From positions 28,390,199 through 28,454,198 of the forward strand of contig NC_092231.1 of the NCBI RefSeq assembly GCF_036320965.1: 64,000 nucleotides of DNA. The letters run 5' to 3'. The notes under the pieces were generated by a model that worked only from the letters and a program-made list of their open reading frames with translations, searched no databases and had not been told where the DNA came from. The number at the start of each line of letters is the position of its first letter. The stretch's first letter is position 1. Origin of the DNA: Panulirus ornatus. Its lineage: Eukaryota > Arthropoda > Malacostraca > Decapoda > Palinuridae. A program made the translations under genes and the position numbers. Shown here in pieces: positions 45,431 through 56,984 of the stretch.

Positions 45431-45710
45431 GACCTGAACTCACAAAATCGTCCCAGGACACACCCACATGATATAGACCTCATTATAACGTCCGGGGACA
45501 CACTTACACCACAGGGCCTCACTATACCTTCTGGAGACATGCCCACACTCACACGGCTTCACTATTCTGTCCGGAGATATACCCACATCGTAGGACCTCA
45601 CTACACCACCATGGAAACACATCCATACTGACTTCACTACACCATCCAGGGAGGGGAGACACCCACGCCATAAAAACCTCACTAAACCCTCAAAGGAAAC
45701 ACCCTGAAGA
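45431..45710. repeat. ~58-bp degenerate tandem repeat, about 5 copies
   Basis: Recurring CCTCACTA(T/C)A, GTCCGGGGACACAC and CCCACAC blocks at about 55-60 bp spacing, heavily diverged. Confidence 0.7.
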
Positions 45711-45867
45711 ATATATCCCAATTCTTGCAGTAATGTGCAGTGTTACAATGTGCAGCAATGTGTCAATATTCAACAAGACACACTCGGTAAATACACAATA
45801 CATACATGGAGTCCAGGGGAAAGCCAGGTAACACAAGAACTGATGGTCTATGATGTTATCTTCTGCA

Positions 45868-46056
45868 TAGTGATGATACGCTACACTCCTGGTCTACATA
45901 GATGGAGGCACGATAGTGATGATACGCAACACTCCAGGTCTACATAGACGGAGGCAGGATAGTGATGATACGCTACACTCCTGGTCTACGTAGACGGAGG
46001 CAGGATAGTGATGATACGCTACACTCCTGGTCTACATAGATGGAGGCAGGATAGTG
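45868..46056. repeat. 46-bp minisatellite, 4 copies
   Basis: Units contain ATAGTGATGATACGCTACAC then TCCTGGTCTACATAGATGGA and GGCAGG. Near-identical. Confidence 0.93.
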
Positions 46057-46120
46057 AAGCAAGACGGTTTATACTTAACACACAATCATGCGAGTCAAGG
46101 CGACCCTGAATATCAGCCAT

Positions 46121-46300
46121 TAAACTTAGCTAAGACCTCAAGAGAGCTGAAGTTAGCGTTGACCTCAGGTCAACTTAACGATGACCTCAGAAAGTACTGA
46201 AATTAGCGATAACCTCAAAGGAGCTGAACGTAGCTATGACCTCGTAGAGTGCTGAACTTAGCAATGACCTCAAGGGAGCTAAACTTAGCGATGACTTCGG
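46121..46300. repeat. ~35-bp degenerate tandem repeat, about 5 copies
   Basis: Recurring GCTGAACTTAGCGATGACCT and CAAGGGA blocks with substitutions and short indels. Confidence 0.78.
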
Positions 46301-46782
46301 CGGGAAGAACAAGCGCGAACAATTCTTGTTCTCCAACATTGTTTCCAACAAGGGTAGAAAAAAGGCATTCCCCGAGCCCTCTCAACCTGTCTCGTTATTT
46401 CCTTTAAATACTCTGTAGATAAACGGATAAGATATTTATTTTACATTATAGACGAATAAATATCTTGACTTCAGACAACCCGATTGAATCCCGCAAGAGA
46501 GAAACAAATGTAAGCGAGCCTGGCCCTGGAGGAGGCCAGCCCCGGAGCAAGCACTCGGCATTACCACGCCTTTGTTACGAACTTCTGCCGTGATTTCAAG
46601 CACTAACTTACGAGGCGTAATGACGAATTTGTGAGGGAGTAACTTAACAGTTATGAGGGGCAATCCCACCACAACGACCGATGATTACAACCTTACCCAA
46701 CTCCGACTCAGGCACACCTTACAACCCACTCGGTACTGGCCACGCTCACTGACCTCCCAGCCTTCTCTTAGGCCAGTCATCT
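46301..46782. other. unique sequence, no gene recognised
   Basis: A 78-codon minus frame at 46,436-46,672 lacks any recognisable feature. Confidence 0.45.
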
Positions 46783-46845
<63 letters not shown>

Positions 46846-46862
46846 GGGTACCTAGCATAAGC

Positions 46863-46914
<52 letters not shown>
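46783..46914. repeat. (CA)n - 21 bp - (GT)n inverted microsatellite pair
   Basis: About 30 CA dinucleotides (46,783-46,843), then a 21-base spacer holding GGGTACCTAGCATAAGCTT, then about 25 GT dinucleotides (46,865-46,914). The arms are perfectly complementary and can form a hairpin of about 50 bp. Confidence 0.95.
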
Positions 46915-46918
<4 letters not shown>

Positions 46919-47341
46919 GAAGTTGTTTAATGTATGTGAGGGAGAATATCGTACTGAACGCCAGAAAGGTCAATAGTTTCATGCACTGCACGAGCAGCTC
47001 TACTGTTCCCTGGAGGAGTGAGCCCCAACACCTCTCCTCACACCTGACACAGACACCAGCAGAGGTGACACAGGTGCCTCATCATCCACAGATGGTAGCA
47101 GGAGCAGCCCTGAGGGACGGTATAAACCCAGCTGGACCATCATCTGAACAACAACATCCTGTCGAAAGATAAGACTAAACCACTTCGTTACCGGGGATAT
47201 GAAGAGGTGGAGAGCAGTACACAATATCACATAAAGACACACACATCTTCACATAACGGAGCAACAACAAACACGTAAATAATCAAAAAATAAGGTTAGA
47301 CCATCTTGTTTACAGCGAACACAGCAGAGCAACACATTCCT
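46915..47341. other. unique sequence with TATA-type block
   Basis: Contains TATAAACCCAGCTGGACC at 47,121, the partner of the block at 40,216. No coding frame recognised. Confidence 0.4.
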
Positions 47342-47344
47342 CCT

Positions 47345-47470
47345 CGGCCAAAAAGATGGACGGCTGGATTTTGCGGACCTTCAAGATGAGACAAGTGTCT
47401 GGAATATTAGTTTGTGCTAATATCACTTTCCAGGACGGGTAAAGCTGTTGAGTTCCAGTGTATGTAAAGG
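47345..47470 (+). pseudogene. possible CR1-like LINE scrap
   Basis: KKMDGWILRTFKMRQVSG resembles TVGWILPTFKAREGKP at 4,867 in the CR1 remnant. Too short to be sure. Confidence 0.35.
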
Positions 47471-47738
47471 TGAAGGCATCCCCGAGAGGCAATGCCAGAC
47501 CTCAAAACTGTTGGAAGAAAATGAAATCACGGCGGACACAAGAGAGTCTAAAATGAAGAGATGATAAGTACAGTAACAGACACTGGTGCACACACTCAGG
47601 GCCCAGACTGCGGAGCTCACGATGGGCAAATATCAACATTATGGAACGTCGTGTGGACAACTTCAACAACGCACTGGACATATACGTATATACCACATCA
47701 GCCAGATTGTGGAGGGTGTGAGAGGCAGCGGGCTACGT

Positions 47739-47849
<111 letters not shown>

Positions 47850-47964
47850 GTGATGTGAGCAACAACCGGGCAATATGATGCAATCTTGTTCACTAAAGTC
47901 CAGCAAACTACCCAATCCACATAAGGTGTATATGTAAGGCATCCTATATTCTATGTAGGTGTAA

Positions 47965-47966
<2 letters not shown>

Positions 47967-47995
<29 letters not shown>

Positions 47996-48016
47996 TGTAT
48001 GTATGTATGTATGTAT

Positions 48017-48062
<46 letters not shown>
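47967..48062. repeat. (GTAT)n tetranucleotide repeat
   Basis: About 23 ATGT units with a central TATTATATATG break. Confidence 0.95.
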
Positions 48063-48063
<1 letters not shown>

Positions 48064-48195
48064 TACTTAACTTGTGCACATGAGCATCACCGCTTTCCAG
48101 GCCTCCTGCCTGAGTCTCATGTGTACACTGCTGACAGTACACATGGCTTACACTCCCGCCCACCTGGTTATGCCTTGACCACTCGTCAGCACCAC

Positions 48196-48548
48196 TGCCC
48201 ACCACATGGTCTACCATGAAACTGCCCACCACATGGTCTAGCATGAAACTGCCCAACACATGGTCTACCATGAAACTGCCCACCACATGGTCTACCATGA
48301 AACTGCCCACCACATGGTCTACCATGAAACTGCCCACCACATGGTCTACCATGAAACTGCCCACCACATGGTCTACCATGAAACTGCCCACCACATGGTC
48401 TACCATGAAACTGCCCACCACATGGTCTACCATGAAACTGCCCACCACATGGTCTACCGTGACACTTCCCTCAACATGGTCTACCGTGACACTGCCCACC
48501 ACATGGTCTACCGTGACACTGCCCACCACATGGTCTACCGTGACACAC
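48196..48548. repeat. 27-bp minisatellite, 13 copies
   Basis: Units contain ACTGCCCACCACATGGTCTA and CCATGAA (first ten) or CCGTGAC (last four). Nine codons long, so open frames on both strands are artefacts. Confidence 0.96.
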
Positions 48549-48640
48549 CAGATGACAGTGTATATCAGCAATGTCAACTATTCTCATAGGCAGACTCCCC
48601 ATGACACGTGAAGTGGCTACACCATGGTCAACCACCTGAC

Positions 48641-48668
48641 TGTGTGTGTGTGTGTGTGTGTGTGTGTG
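48641..48668. repeat. (TG)n microsatellite
   Basis: 14 TG dinucleotides. Confidence 0.93.
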
Positions 48669-48788
48669 GTCACTACCCCGATCACTGTGGTAATGTTTAC
48701 TGTGTGGACACACACACATCGTGACGACAACCTACACAGCAGGTGTGTCAGTGGTTATATGACCGACCCGTCCCCGTACACCTGACTG

Positions 48789-48794
<6 letters not shown>

Positions 48795-48819
<25 letters not shown>
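48795..48819. repeat. (CA)n microsatellite
   Basis: 12 CA dinucleotides. Confidence 0.93.
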
Positions 48820-48820
<1 letters not shown>

Positions 48821-49974
48821 GCCACGTCTCTCCTGCTCTGATGTGGCGAGAGTTCTACTGCTTCATGTAACTGAAGGTAATCTGTTACCATTACCAGACG
48901 TAGTCCACAGGGTACTATAACTACAACCTTAATAATGTATGATATATATATGCAAAGTGCTGACATACAGCATTCCGTTCCATCCATAAAATGTACACGT
49001 TATATTTAGCGCGACATATTTAACAAGGTAATGACAGGTGTGGCCTGCCACTGTATTGTGGGCCCGGCCTGAGGTAACAACAGAGCTATTACAGTGTTAA
49101 CAACTGTACTCCACGCTAACTGTACACTGTACCACAAACACAAACTGATATTAGGCACGTATGTAACCTGTCTCTGTATGTACTGTAATTTCCACATCAT
49201 GTTTCTCGTACATCGTGTATCTCATGTGTTCTCACAGGCCACTGTAATGACTGTACTCATACCTACACCAAGTCCTGGTAACCTGTGTACGTATCTCCTG
49301 CATCAACATGTACCACACAAATGCTGCCATAAATGACTGAACTCTTTATAAGTTACCAGTGTTGCCGTCAGTGTCACTTGGCGTCCTACAGTCGTGTGTA
49401 ACCTGTGTGCGGTGCGCCGGGCCTACACCTGCCTCATCTGATGGGAAGAACACCCTCTGGGTCCACCTGTCACCCTCCTATGCCCATGTACTGTACCCAC
49501 TGCACGCTCTGTGCTGGCCTCCCACCCTCCACCCACCTACAACAAGATACGAGTCCTCCAGCCAAGCTACCACTGACATGTTCTGTCTGTGAATAAACTA
49601 ATAACGTTTCTAATACTAAATAAACACACTCACTACTACCATTATTCTATCAAGTTATCTTCCTCACGACGGCGCCTCATCTTTGTCGAATGAGAGACAT
49701 TCTCGGAAGGAGGCGGCCGGCAGGACGTGGTGCTTCCGTCCACGACACAAGTGGTTCCGTCAACACTGGATTCAGGTCGACCTCATGTGACACGTCCACC
49801 TTCGTGCGGTCTTGGTCATCACGCGTCTATGTCATTTCCAACCCACCAAGACCTTGGCCTCCGCGATATAATCAACGTAAGACGACGAGCAACGAAAGAC
49901 TTGTGGGGGTTGGGACGTGGCAGTGTACGTTACCAGATCAGAAAAATCTTCAAGAGGTGCAGGAGCTGTACATC
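48820..49974. other. unique sequence, no gene recognised
   Basis: 1.15 kb with several 60-110-codon frames on both strands. None shows a domain, signal peptide or conserved start context I can support. Confidence 0.45.
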
Positions 49975-50215
49975 ATAGGTATAGCAGAAGCTACACATCA
50001 TAAGTATAGCAGAGGCTATACATAAAAAGTGTAGTAGAAGCTATATATCATAAGTGTGGCAGGAGCTATACATCAAAAGTGTAGCAGAATCTATACATCA
50101 TAAGTGTAGCAGAAGCTATATATCATAAGTGTAGCAGAAGTGATACATCAAAAGTGTAGCAGAAGCTATACATCATAAGTGTAGCAGTAGCCATACACCA
50201 AAAGTGTGGCACAAG
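49975..50215. repeat. ~25-bp minisatellite, about 9 copies
   Basis: Units contain AGTGTAGCAGAAGCTATACA then TCATA or TCAAA, with moderate divergence. Confidence 0.9.
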
Positions 50216-50309
50216 CTATTAGCAACAAACACAACATACAAAGACTTGAAGACCTGAGAGTACAAAGAATATCTTAACGAACCAGAAGGTGAAAAATCCC
50301 TTCAGCCAG

Positions 50310-52604
50310 CCACGGGAGCAGCCAGGGTAGCAGCCAGCCAGGGGTGCAGCCAGGGGAGCAGCCAGGGGAGCAGCCAGGGTAGCAGCCAGCCAGGGGTGCA
50401 GCCAGGGGAGCAGCCAGGGGAGCAGCCAGGGTAGCAGCCAGCCAGGGGTGCAGCCAGGGGAGCAGCCAGGGGAGCAGCCAGGGTAGCAGCCAGCCAGGGG
50501 TGCAGCCAGGGGAGCAGCCAGGGGAGCAGCCAGGGGAGCAGCCAGGGTAGCAGCCAGGGGAGCAGCCAGGGGAGCAGCCAGGGGAGCAGCCAAGGGAGCA
50601 GCCAGGGGAGCAGCCAGGGTAGCAGCCAGGGTAGCAGCCAGGGGAGCAGCCAGGGGAGCAGCCAGGGGAGCAGCCAAGGGAGCAGCCAGGGGAGCAGCCA
50701 GGGGAGCAGCCAGGGGAGCAGCCAGGGGAGCAGCCAGGGGAGCAGCCAAGGGAGCAGCCAAGGGAGCAGCCAGGGGAGCAGCCAGCCAGGGGAGCAGCCA
50801 GCCAGGGGAGCAGCCAAGGGAGCAGCCAGGGGAGCAGCCAAGGGAGCAGCCAAGGGAGCAGCCAGCCAGGGGAGCAGCCAGCCAGGGGAGCAGCCAAGGG
50901 AGCAGCCAGGGGAGCAGCCAGCCAGGGGAGCAGCCAGCCAGGGGAGCAGCCAAGGGAGCAGCCAGGGGAGCAGCCAGGGGAGCAGCCAGGGGAGCAGCCA
51001 GGGGAGCAGCCAAGGGAGCAGCCAAGGGAGCAGCCAGGGGAGCAGCCAGGGGAGCAGCCAGCCAGGGGAGCAGCCAGGGTAGCAGCCAGGGGAGCAGCCA
51101 GCCAGGGGAGCAGCCAGGGGAGCAGCCAGGGGAGCAGCCAAGGGAGCAGCCAGGGGAGCAGCCAGGGGAGCAGCCAGGGGAGCAGCCAGGGGAGCAGCCA
51201 GGGGAGCAGCCAAGGGAGCAGCCAAGGGAGCAGCCAGGGGAGCAGCCAGCCAGGGGAGCAGCCAGCCAGGGGAGCAGCCAAGGGAGCAGCCAGGGGAGCA
51301 GCCAGGGGAGCAGCCAGCCAGGGGAGCAGCCAGGGGAGCAGCCAAGGGAGCAGCCAGGGGAGCAGCCAGGGGAGCAGCCAGCCAGGGGAGCAGCCAGCCA
51401 GGGGAGCAGCCAGGGGAGCAGCCAGCCAGGGGAGCAGCCAGGGGAGCAGCCAGGGGAGCAGCCAGCCAGGGGAGCAGCCAGGGGAGCAGCCAAGGGAGCA
51501 GCCAGGGTAGCAGCCAGGGGAGCAGCCAGCCAGGGGAGCAGCCAAGGGAGCAGCCAGGGTAGCAGCCAAGGGAGCAGCCAGGGGAGCAGCCAGGGGAGCA
51601 GCCAGGGGAGCAGCCAAGGGAGCAGCCAAGGGAGCAGCCAAGGGAGCAGCCAGGGGAGCAGCCAAGGGAGCAGCCAGGGGAGCAGCCAAGGGAGCAGCCA
51701 GGGGAGCAGCCAGGGGAGCAGCCAGGGGAGCAGCCAGGGGAGCAGCCAGGGGAGCAGCCAGCCAGGGGAGCAGCCAGCCAGGGGAGCAGCCAAGGGAGCA
51801 GCCAGGGGAGCAGCCAGGGGAGCAGCCAGGGGAGCAGCCAGGGGAGCAGCCAGGGGAGCAGCCAGGGTAGCAGCCAGGGGAGCAGCCAAGGGAGCAGCCA
51901 GGGGAGCAGCCAGGGGAGCAGCCAGCCAGGGGAGCAGCCAGCCAGGGGAGCAGCCAGCCAGGGGAGCAGCCAGGGGAGCAGCCAAGGGAGCAGCCAGGGT
52001 AGCAGCCAGGGGAGCAGCCAGCCAGGGGAGCAGCCAAGGGAGCAGCCAGGGTAGCAGCCAAGGGAGCAGCCAGGGGAGCAGCCAGGGGAGCAGCCAGGGG
52101 AGCAGCCAAGGGAGCAGCCAAGGGAGCAGCCAAGGGAGCAGCCAAGGGAGCAGCCAGGGGAGCAGCCAAGGGAGCAGCCAGGGGAGCAGCCAGGGGAGCA
52201 GCCAGGGGAGCAGCCAGCCAGGGGAGCAGCCAGCCAGGGGAGCAGCCAGCCAGGGGAGCAGCCAAGGGAGCAGCCAAGGGAGCAGCCAGGGGAGCAGCCA
52301 AGGGAGCAGCCAGGGGAGCAGCCAAGGGAGCAGCCAAGGGAGCAGCCAAGGGAGCAGCCAAGGGAGCAGCCAGGGGAGCAGCCAAGGGAGCAGCCAGGGG
52401 AGCAGCCAAGGGAGCAGCCAGGGGAGCAGCCAGGGTAGCAGCCAGGGTAGCAGCCAGGGGAGCAGCCAGGGTAGCAGCCAGGGGAGCAGCCAGGGTAGCA
52501 GCCAGGGGAGCAGCCAGGGTAGCAGCCAGGGTAGCAGCCAAGGGAGCAGCCAGGGTAGCAGCCAGGGGAGCAGCCAGGGTAGCAGCCAGGGGAGCAGCCA
52601 GGGG
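50310..52604. repeat. 12-bp G-rich satellite array, about 2.3 kb
   Basis: Unit GGGGAGCAGCCA with AAGGG and GGGTA variants, plus 16-bp units made by doubling AGCC. The first 220 bp has a ~56-bp superunit including GGGGTGCAGCC. Variant order at 51,481-51,650 recurs at 51,973-52,145, a 492-bp (41-unit) higher-order period. All minus frames are open for 800 codons (LLPW, AAPL, GCSP tetrapeptide repeats). These are artefacts. Confidence 0.97.
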
Positions 52605-54208
52605 AGAGCGTTCATAAAGTTTCCATAATAACAAACCAGACGGGTGTTCCACAGAGGCCACTTGACTCACTAGCAGTCTGGTGTAATCACAGGAAGTAAA
52701 CGAACAACGGCTGGAGATATCGCTTGAGAAAATACCACAAGCATCTGTGTTGAGTGCCATGACTGGAGGCAGACTTTCCCCCTCCAGTTAAGAGGTGGGA
52801 CACGTCTCAAGTTAAACCACTTTATAGATGGCATAACTCAGCGAACTACCAAACCAGTGTTACAGGTCTTACACCATTCAAACCTCTTTGTGAATGGCAT
52901 AAATCAGAGAACTACCAGAGTTACGGGGTCTTGTACCATTCAGTTCTTTTAGAGGCTGTGAGGCAACTGTTCGTTCCCCAGTGTGGCGCCCGGAGCCGTG
53001 CTTCCGTGCGCCCTACAACCTGTCCGATCGGGTACACTATGTAAATATCTGTGCCAGTGTCGTCCACGGAGGGATGACCTGTGGTGCTTGTGGGTAGTGG
53101 AGTGCACACCTCCAGGCGCGGGATATAACCGCACTTACTGTGTTCATGGCACTCTCTGACCTGATGAGTCCTGGTCATTTCTAGTCTCCCAGGTCTCCTG
53201 TGTGCAGGCCAAGTGGGAGTTGATGCCGAGTGTAGAGAGTGAGGAAGACAAGTTCTCCTGGATCTCGTACGTGTAACCTGTACTATGTAACTCATCCGCA
53301 CTTCTGGGAATACAGAACTGGTGCTTTCAATCATTCCCGTAACTCTTGCCAGGACCTGCAGCTCTGAATGAAATCGACACATTATCTAACTACAGAACCT
53401 CCCGCCTTGCGGGGCAACGTCAGTACACAACACTGTGCAAGTGGAGAACAGCTGTGCGTCTCAAGAGCTCCTAGAGTCTAGCCTAACATGACAACTGTTG
53501 TTCTGTTAGACTCGTCCAACAATCAGTCACATCTGGATCTGTTACACCTCCTTCCCTCATGTGATGACCTTCGTGTCCGCTATTCTGGCCTTTTCAACAT
53601 TCTCCACAAACATGACACCAGGAAATGTCTTAATGTAGACGGTAGGGGACCAAGTCAGAGGTGTGTAAAAAAGAATGTAAAAATTTCTATATCAGTCAAA
53701 AGTTCTGGGAAATTTTTCTTTTTTTTTGGAAAATCTTAAACAGTTAAGATATGATATATTTATATGAGATTGTTTATTTACATCTTCTGATGTTTATGTG
53801 GAAAAGTGAGACCTTGAGCACTGTTGGCAAAGACAAAACAAGGACACCATGTTCTTATATTTCACATCAACACATGACCGACCCATTCTCCAACACTATC
53901 ACTGGTCTCCTTCATATATATATATATGTACAGAGCAGAACAAACACCGTCAGAAGCGAGATGTGTCAGAGCTCCAGACGGTGGAGGAGGCCTCGCCTGG
54001 GTCGTCGTCAGGCAAGTGTTCGTGATACGTTGGAGTATTTCCCTCAGGTCGGTGTGATGTGTCTCGTACACACGATATCTTCATACCTTCTCTGGCATCA
54101 CCTGCACCTGATGGAACGAAGCCGTGGCCCGCGTCGCCGTCAACATGAACCATGATAATGAGAAACAATAATGTACAAGTGCTGATCTCTTGGTGATCAA
54201 GTTTATCA

Positions 54209-54210
<2 letters not shown>
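52605..54210. other. unique sequence, no gene recognised
   Basis: 1.6 kb. The longest frame is 153 codons on minus (53,382-52,921), without domain, signal peptide or homologue I recognise. A 29-base near-duplicate pair (AACTACCAAACCAGTGTTACAG / AACTACCAGAGTTACGG context) lies at 52,850 and 52,910. Confidence 0.45.

Positions 54211-54279
<69 letters not shown>
54211..54279. repeat. (GT)n microsatellite
   Basis: About 34 GT dinucleotides. Confidence 0.95.
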
Positions 54280-54280
<1 letters not shown>

Positions 54281-54471
54281 AGTAATGATGTGTTAGGTAG
54301 GACAACTGGTGGTTTATCGTCCCACTTCACCAGGTGGTGTTAACGATGTGTATCTTAAACCACTCCACGACACACCAGACTCACTATCGTTGGTTTTGCA
54401 GGGATGAGGCCAGGTTGATCTTCCTGCCTGGCTCGTGTGTCTCCCCTGCTGCATCATCACCATGAAGGCAG

Positions 54472-54473
<2 letters not shown>

Positions 54474-54530
<57 letters not shown>
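54474..54530. repeat. (CA)n microsatellite
   Basis: About 28 CA dinucleotides. Confidence 0.95.
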
Positions 54531-54531
<1 letters not shown>

Positions 54532-55203
54532 AGCATGACGCTGTCACCCACCTACACTTGCCTTCCTCCACGTCACACAGCTTCCAACTACCTGGAATCA
54601 GTCCAGGGTTCAGGCACCTCTTTCCTGCTGATGTTTACAGTGGGCCAGACATTGCTCCAGGAAGGCTGGCGGTGGGTGGGGGCGCTTGGTCCTGGAGCAG
54701 TATGTATGGTATGCTGTGACTGCACCGCTGTGAGGGTGCAGCAGTGTGGGGTGCAGCTGAGCCGCTGTGAGGGTGCACAGTGTGGGGTGCAGCTGAGCCG
54801 CTGTGTGCAGCAGGAGTGTTCATGTAGCAGTTTAGGCCATTCATGTTTCACATGACTCTTGTCTCGGTCAACTCTGGCCAATATAACACATTTAGCACCA
54901 CACTCACCTCTGGTAGCTACACCTGGATGTGTCCAGTTCGCTTCTCTGTGGGTCAATGGTGCTGGAGGGCCGTCCTGCACCTGCAATGTGTATATGAACA
55001 AGGGACACTAAAGACCCTCTGCTCATCTTCTATCTACAAAGTCTCACGAGATATCACTGAAGCTGTACTGTCTTATGAGAGGGTTGCTCACCTCCACTAC
55101 GTCAGCTGTGGCTCTACCACACACACACGTTCCTCCACCTCCTCTGTACACAGCTGGCAGCCCTCGCTACACTGAAGACGACCCGCTCGCACATGTCCTC
55201 GCT

Positions 55204-55205
<2 letters not shown>
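54531..55205. other. unique sequence with a short tandem duplication
   Basis: GAGCCGCTGTGAGGGTGCA and GTGTGGGGTGCAGCTGAGCC occur two to three times at 54,722-54,806. No gene recognised. Confidence 0.45.
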
Positions 55206-55239
<34 letters not shown>

Positions 55240-55797
55240 GGGGTGGGTGTGGTGAGTGAGTGGGTGTGTGTGTGGTGGGGTGGGTGTGGTGAGTGAGTGT
55301 GTGTGTGTGGTGGGGTGGGTGTGGTGAGTGAGTGTGTGTGTGTGTGGTGGATGAGGTGGGGTCTGTGGGGAAAGGTATGTGTGGTGGGGTGAATGATGAT
55401 GGGTTGTGTGGTGGGATGGGTGTGGTGGGGTGTGTGGTGGAGTTTGTGTGGTTAGGGTGTGTAGTGAGGTGTGTGGTTGGGTGTGTGATGGGGATGTGTG
55501 GTGGGGTTTGTGTGGTTAGGGTAGAGGGGTGTGTGGTGGGATGTGTGGTGGGGTGTGTATGTTGGGCTGTGCAGTGGGGTGTGTGTGTGTGTGTGTGGTG
55601 AGGGTGTGTGTGGTGAGGGTGTGCGTGGTGGGGGTGTGTGTGGTGAGGGTGTGTGTGTGGTGAGGGTGTGTGTGTGGTGAGGGTGTGTGTGGTGAGGGTG
55701 TGTGTGTGTGGTGAGGGTGTGCGTGTGGTGAGGGTGTGTGTGTGGTGAGGGTGTGTGTGTGGTGAGGGTGTGTGTGTGTGGTGAGGGTGTGTGTACA
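55206..55797. repeat. GT-rich compound minisatellite
   Basis: (GT)n at 55,206-55,238, then GTGGGGTGGGTGTGGTGAGT units of about 45 bp, then irregular GTGTGGTGGGATG words. From 55,575 come about a dozen units of TGTGTGTGGTGAGGGTG, 18-24 bp long, whose length varies by the number of GT. Confidence 0.92.
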
Positions 55798-55950
55798 GCT
55801 TCTATGGTCAGTCTTTCCTGACCTTACCTCAATGCACTGTGGTTCTGGTCACTTGCCTCGACCTGTGTCACTCGCCGTGGCCCGGGTTACATGACGTAGC
55901 TTGGGTCACTTGTGGAATGGATCACTTGCTGTGGCCTTAGACACAATATC

Positions 55951-56128
55951 TCGGTATCCGAACATCTTCACAGTGCCTCAGTATCCGAACATCTTCACAG
56001 TGCCTCAGTATCCGAACATCTTCACAGTGCCTCAGTATCCGAACATCTTCACAGTGCCTCAGTATCCGAACATCTTCACAGTGCCTCAGTATCCGAACAT
56101 CTTCACAGTGCCTCAGTATCCGAACACG
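55951..56128. repeat. 27-bp minisatellite, about 6.5 copies
   Basis: Units contain CAGTATCCGAACATCTTCAC then AGTGCCT. Identical copies. Nine-codon period. Confidence 0.96.
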
Positions 56129-56568
56129 TGAAGGAACAGCAAGGCAGGAACAGCTAGCCACGCCTTGACCCGTCACCTTTAGCGACGATAGGTTGGAATG
56201 ACCACAAATGCTCATGATTGGTCAAAAGACTGATTGCCACGCCCTCATCCCGACGTGATTGGCTGGAGGAGGCCTAAGGTCCGGCCCTCATACCGTCTAA
56301 GGGCCCAGCCTTGCATCTCTGATGACACAACCAGGATGGGTGGACGACCTTTCCCAGGCATGACCTCGTGCTGACCCCAGGTCACTTGACCATGGGACAT
56401 GAGAAATAATTAACTAACAGTTGCGAGACACACCGTTAATCTTGGCCACGTGACTTGAGGTGTGTGAGGTCACAGGTACACGTGGGACAGGTCCAGGAAT
56501 CTCTTGCGACCTCCCAGGTCACCACGTAGCATACAAATTCTCTATCATAAACACAACGAACACACAGG
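56129..56568. other. unique sequence with several ATTGG/CCAAT words
   Basis: GATTGGTCAAAAGACTGATTG and GTGATTGGCTGGAGG lie at 56,215-56,270. No reading frame recognised. Confidence 0.4.
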
Positions 56569-56799
56569 TTCGTGAACACGAACGCGCAGGTTCGTGATAA
56601 CGAACGCGCAGGTTCGTGATAACGAACGCGCAGGTTCGTGATAACGAACACGCAGGTTCGTGATAACGAACACGCAGGTTCGTGATAACGAACACGCAGG
56701 TTCGTGATAACGAACACACAGGTTCGTGATAACGAACGTGCAGGTTCGTGATAACGAACGCGCAGGTTCGTAATAACGAACGCGCAGGTTCGTGACAGT
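56569..56799. repeat. 22-bp minisatellite with internal dyad, about 10.5 copies
   Basis: Units contain CAGGTTCGTGATAACGAACG. GTTCGT-GATA-ACGAAC in each unit is a perfect 6-bp inverted repeat around a 4-base loop. Variants affect only the linker (GCGCAG/ACGCAG/ACACAG/GTGCAG) and, in one unit, the loop (TAATA). The arms are nearly invariant. Confidence 0.96.
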
Positions 56800-56984
56800 A
56801 TATTCCTAGCCTCTATATACATGGGACTCAGTACTACACCATCACTAGGTAACCTCCAGGTGGACTGCTAATTTCCTGGCACCTGCTACCCACCTACCTC
56901 CATGTACAATTACCCACTGTGCCTCCACCTACACCCAGCGATCTGCTGCTCTTCATCAACACTATCATAGGAAAGATAAGTTAG

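Noticed and set aside
50219..52615. Minus-strand open frames of 798 and 828 codons (LLPW, AAPL and GCSP repeats)
   Set aside because: The 12-bp unit keeps all minus frames open. Composition is pure repeat, there is no domain, and the three frames are equally good.
52921..53382. 153-codon minus frame as a hypothetical gene
   Set aside because: No domain, signal peptide, homologue or splice context recognised. A frame of this length is expected by chance in GC-balanced unique DNA.
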